A DNA stretch of 14,117 nucleotides from Aquificaceae bacterium (GTDB lineage Bacteria > Aquificota > Aquificia > Aquificales > Aquificaceae): positions 1 through 14,117 of the forward strand of contig WFYM01000096.1 of assembly GCA_015490115.1 (NCBI GenBank). Reading direction: 5' to 3'. Positions 11,218 to 14,117 of the stretch are shown one piece after another. The notes under the pieces are model-generated. The model was not told where the DNA came from, made no database searches, and saw only the letters and a program-made list of their open reading frames with translations. The first letter of the stretch is position 1, and each line of letters opens with the position of its first letter. Position numbers and translations under genes: made by a program.

Positions 11218-13281
11218 ATGAAAAAGGTCCGTGTAGCGGTCACCGGGAACCCAAACGTAGGTAAGACCACCCTCCTCAACTGGATAGCGGGGACGCACCT
11301 GAAGGTAGGGAACTGGCCCGGAGTCACCGTCGAGAAGAAGGAGGCGGTGATAGAGTTCGGAGGCTACAAAATACACCTCGTCGACCTCCCCGGTGTATAC
11401 ACCTTGGAACCCGTCTCAGAGGACGAAAGGATAGCGGTAAGTTTCCTCGAAGAGGAAAAGCCGGACGTCATCCTGAACATCGTAGACACGCCGAACTTGG
11501 AGAAGTGCCTCCTGCTTACTGCGGAACTTTTGGAATTCGGGAGACCGACGGTCCTCGTCCTCAACATGTGGGACGAAGCGAAGAGAATCGGTATGGAGGT
11601 AGACACGGAGAGGATCGAGGAGCTTCTAAACGTAAAGGTGGTAAGGACGGTCGGAAGAACGGGTGAGGGGACGAGGGGCATACTCCCGGCGATCGTGGAG
11701 GCTTACGAAAAGAACATGGTCCCAAAGATAAGTTACGGGGAGGAAGTTGAGGCGAAGCTAAGGAAAATTTCGGAAAGGACGGGGTTCAAAAACAAGAGGG
11801 ATCTTATAAAGGTCCTCGAAGAGTCCCCGGAGAGAAAGGAACTCGAAGCGAAGTTAGGGAAGAGCTTTTCCGATATCATCTCAGACGAGAGATACGCTTT
11901 TTCCCACGGACTCTTTAAGGAGGTGGTAAAGAAGAAAGGTGAGAAGGGAAGGGACCTGACTGACCTCATAGACAGGTTAGCCCTCCATCCCGTTTTGGGA
12001 TTTCTGCTGTTCGTAGTTGTTGTATACGTAGCTTTTAAGATCTCCTTCGACTTCTCCACGCCTTTCGTCGACTGGGTGGACGCCTTCATGGTCGAGTTCC
12101 TCGGACCCTTGACGGGAGTTATTCTCGGATCCCTCGGCTTTCCCGATTGGTTCGTGAGGTTCTTCTCCGAAGCTGTTATAGGCGGTGTCGGCTTCGTCCT
12201 TACCTTCGTTCCCCTCATAGGGACCCTTTACCTGATGATAACGATACTCGAGATGTCGGGATACATACCGAGGGTAGCCTTCCTTATGGACAGGTTCATG
12301 CACAAGCTCGGACTCCACGGAAGGAGCGTGGTTCCCCTGATCATGGGTTTCGGGTGCAACGTCCCCGCCATAATGGCGACGAGAACGATAGAGTCGACGC
12401 GGGACAAGATCCTCGTCACCATGATGATACCCTTCATGAGCTGTCCTGCAAGGCTCGTAGTCTACGCCTTCTTCATATCCATATTCTTCAGGGAGAATCC
12501 GGCTCTTGTCCTTACCTTCCTCTACCTGCTCGGCATACTCGTTGCAATCTTAACAGCCCTGATCCTCAGGAAGACCTTCTACAGGGGTTCCCTCACCCAC
12601 TTCGTCATGGAGCTTCCTCCCTACAGGTTCCCCTCCTTGAGGACCGTATTGACTATAACATGGGTCCACGTGAGGGACTTCCTATACAGGGCTGGGACCC
12701 TCATCTTCGGAGCTTCCATATTTATATGGCTTCTCCTCAACACACCGCCGGGTGTGAAGGAGGTCTCCGATAGCGTCGCTGGAAAGATAGGGAAGGCTCT
12801 CGTTCCAATTTTTGAACCCATAGGAATAGACAACTGGAAGGTTACGACCTCCCTCATCCCAGCCTTCCTCGCAAGGGAGATAGTGATAAGCTCAATGGGA
12901 ACTATATACACGGCAGAAGGTTACACGGATCCCCCGGAAGACTTCAACTTTTCCGAGGAGCTGAAGGAAAAAGTCTCTTCGCTCGGCGGGGCTGTAAGGG
13001 ACGCCTTCCTCTCCTTGGTCACCCTAAAGATAGTAGCCTTTGAGGTGGAAGAGGAGGAGGACGAGACCCTAAAGGGCATGATAGCCAAAGACTTCACACC
13101 GGCTTCGGCTCTCTCTTTCATGGTCTTCATACTCATATACACCTCGTGTCTCGGGACCTTCAGCGTCCTCGTGAGGGAGATAGGGAAGAGGAGGGCTGTC
13201 CTCTTTTTGGGATACAGCTTCGTCGCAGCATGGATCTTCTCCTTTTTGGTTTACAGGACAGCGAGCTTGATATTACAATAG
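11218..13281 (+). CDS. feoB: Ferrous iron transport protein B (GTP-regulated Fe(II) transporter)
   Basis: Inner-membrane Fe(II) transporter with a cytoplasmic G domain. The 687-residue protein has G1 GNPNVGKTT (10-18), a switch region with GNWPGVTVE (31-39), G3 DLPG (56-59) and G4 NMWD (116-119). The G5 region reads VVRTVGRTGEG, in place of the more usual T-S-A form. A helical spacer (about 165-245) leads to the membrane part, with the Gate motifs GFGCNVPA (377-384, Cys380) and SCPARL (408-413, Cys409). The C-terminal helices end in a short basic tail. No Shine-Dalgarno sequence precedes the ATG and an in-frame TGA lies just upstream, so expression likely relies on coupling with feoA. It is followed after 4 bases by glmS. 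Confidence 0.96.
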   Translation: MKKVRVAVTGNPNVGKTTLLNWIAGTHLKVGNWPGVTVEKKEAVIEFGGYKIHLVDLPGVYTLEPVSEDERIAVSFLEEEKPDVILNIVDTPNLEKCLLLTAELLEFGRPTVLVLNMWDEAKRIGMEVDTERIEELLNVKVVRTVGRTGEGTRGILPAIVEAYEKNMVPKISYGEEVEAKLRKISERTGFKNKRDLIKVLEESPERKELEAKLGKSFSDIISDERYAFSHGLFKEVVKKKGEKGRDLTDLIDRLALHPVLGFLLFVVVVYVAFKISFDFSTPFVDWVDAFMVEFLGPLTGVILGSLGFPDWFVRFFSEAVIGGVGFVLTFVPLIGTLYLMITILEMSGYIPRVAFLMDRFMHKLGLHGRSVVPLIMGFGCNVPAIMATRTIESTRDKILVTMMIPFMSCPARLVVYAFFISIFFRENPALVLTFLYLLGILVAILTALILRKTFYRGSLTHFVMELPPYRFPSLRTVLTITWVHVRDFLYRAGTLIFGASIFIWLLLNTPPGVKEVSDSVAGKIGKALVPIFEPIGIDNWKVTTSLIPAFLAREIVISSMGTIYTAEGYTDPPEDFNFSEELKEKVSSLGGAVRDAFLSLVTLKIVAFEVEEEEDETLKGMIAKDFTPASALSFMVFILIYTSCLGTFSVLVREIGKRRAVLFLGYSFVAAWIFSFLVYRTASLILQ

Positions 13282-13285
13282 AGCT

Positions 13286-14117
13286 ATGTGCGGGATAATA
13301 GGCTACACGGGAGGGGAGTCCGCACTTCCCCTTCTACTCGGCGGTCTCGAGAGGTTAGAATACAGAGGTTACGACTCCGCGGGCGTAGCCATAATAGAGG
13401 GGAGGAAGCTGGTAGTCGAGAAGAAGGTGGGGAAGATAAGGGAGCTGGTAAGGAGCCTCTGGGGAAAGCCCTTTTCGGGAAAGACCGGTATAGGACATAC
13501 GAGGTGGGCGACCCACGGCGCACCCTCTCTTAAGAACGCCCACCCCCACACGGACTCTAAGGGGGAGTTCGCCGTCGTCCACAACGGGATAATAGAGAAC
13601 TTCTTGGAGCTTAGGGAGGAGCTAAAGAAGGAGGGTGTAAAGTTCAGGTCTGAGACGGACACGGAGGTGATAGCCCACCTGATAGCGAAAAGCTACAGAG
13701 GGGATCTCCTCTCCGCGGTCCTCGAGACCGTCGAAAAGCTAAAGGGTGCCTTCGCCTTCGCAGTCATAACCGTCCACGAACCGGGGAGGATAGTGGGTGT
13801 GAAGCAGGGAAGCCCGCTCGTTATAGGGATAGGGGAGGGTGAGAACTTCCTCGCCTCCGACATCCCCGCCATACTCCCATACACGAGGAGGGTGATAACC
13901 TTGAGCGACGGTGAAGTTGCGGACCTCACCCCGGAAGGTGTGAACATATACGACTTCTTCGGGAACCCGATCACGAAGGAGATAATGATAGTTCCTTGGG
14001 ATATAGTCTCAGCGGAGAGGGGAGGTTTCAAGCACTTTATGCTGAAGGAAATTCATGAGCAACCGAAGGCTGTCGGGGACACGGTGAGGGGTCTCCTCTC
14101 CTCGGGAGAGGTCCTTC
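13286..14117 (+). CDS. glmS: Glucosamine-fructose-6-phosphate aminotransferase (partial, 5' end)
   Basis: Enzyme making glucosamine-6-phosphate from fructose-6-phosphate and glutamine, the entry to cell-wall amino sugar synthesis. The reading frame is open from ATG 13286 to the window edge, 277 codons. It shows the class II glutaminase domain: Cys2 nucleophile in MCGIIGYTGG, EYRGYDSAG (25-33), GHTRWATHG (70-78), HNGIIEN (99-105) and SETDTEVIAHL (122-132). The linker ends with MLKEIHEQP, which leads into the sugar isomerase domains outside the window. The start lies 4 bases after the feoB stop, with only a weak TAGAG upstream, so it may be translated by coupling to feoB. No glmS-ribozyme-like leader is possible in this spacing. 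The sequence seen is intact. Confidence 0.95.
   Translation, partial: MCGIIGYTGGESALPLLLGGLERLEYRGYDSAGVAIIEGRKLVVEKKVGKIRELVRSLWGKPFSGKTGIGHTRWATHGAPSLKNAHPHTDSKGEFAVVHNGIIENFLELREELKKEGVKFRSETDTEVIAHLIAKSYRGDLLSAVLETVEKLKGAFAFAVITVHEPGRIVGVKQGSPLVIGIGEGENFLASDIPAILPYTRRVITLSDGEVADLTPEGVNIYDFFGNPITKEIMIVPWDIVSAERGGFKHFMLKEIHEQPKAVGDTVRGLLSSGEVL

Noticed and set aside
12147..12773. 208-codon open frame on the plus strand inside feoB
   Set aside because: It is an out-of-frame reading of feoB with Arg/His/Pro-rich composition and no domain; feoB is intact through this region.
13282..13285. Possible glmS ribozyme or leader regulation
   Set aside because: Only 4 bases separate the feoB stop and the glmS ATG, leaving no room for such an element.
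13288..13533. 81-codon open frame starting at GTG near the feoB end
   Set aside because: It is the wrong frame; the ATG at 13286 opens the true glmS frame with Cys2 and all glutaminase motifs.

Overview
The window looks like chromosomal core DNA from a thermophilic bacterium, most likely of the Aquificota (Hydrogenobacter/Aquifex type). Reasons: arginine is written almost only as AGG, isoleucine mostly as ATA and leucine mostly as CTC; genes abut or overlap nearly everywhere; the first complete gene closely matches, from memory, the metal-independent phosphoserine phosphatase PspA of Hydrogenobacter thermophilus; and a fumarate reductase/succinate dehydrogenase-type iron-sulfur subunit is present. 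The lineage is inferred, since no database search was possible. There are no insertion sequences, phage genes or CRISPR arrays, and no gene-free stretch over about 125 bases.

Layout. (1) 1-1670, minus strand: an operon of htpX (membrane protease), pspA (serine biosynthesis) and a truncated gene for an exported protein. (2) 1671-1746: a 76-bp divergent promoter region. (3) 1747-4342, plus strand: a chain of overlapping genes phoH, ybeY, an AMMECR1-domain gene and nfi (endonuclease V), an RNA/DNA-maintenance cluster. (4) 4339-5067: a well-formed promoter and a two-domain protein disulfide oxidoreductase. (5) 5042-5938, minus strand: tRNA-Leu(CAA) followed 13 bp later by a short Gfo/Idh/MocA oxidoreductase, apparently one transcription unit. 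(6) 6006-7525, plus strand: a near-leaderless two-gene unit encoding an exported protein with a covalent-FMN motif and an eight-helix membrane protein built from two repeats. (7) 7520-8893, minus strand: argH, divergent from (8) 8923-10918, plus strand: a frdB/sdhB-type iron-sulfur subunit and radA. (9) 10927-13281: a promoter with a dyad over its -10 box, then feoA and feoB for ferrous iron uptake. (10) 13286-end: the first 277 codons of glmS.

Most genes are recognised housekeeping genes. The least explained part is the flavin/membrane pair at 6045-7525. It looks like a small extracytoplasmic flavin redox module, with a membrane partner I cannot assign to a family; its two halves each carry one histidine near the start of the second helix and one acidic residue in the third. 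Other points of interest are the extra cysteine in the iron-sulfur subunit that predicts a [4Fe-4S] cluster in place of [3Fe-4S], a cysteine cluster in the short oxidoreductase, the tRNA-mRNA transcription unit, and several genes with no Shine-Dalgarno sequence and a -10 box only a few bases upstream of the start codon.
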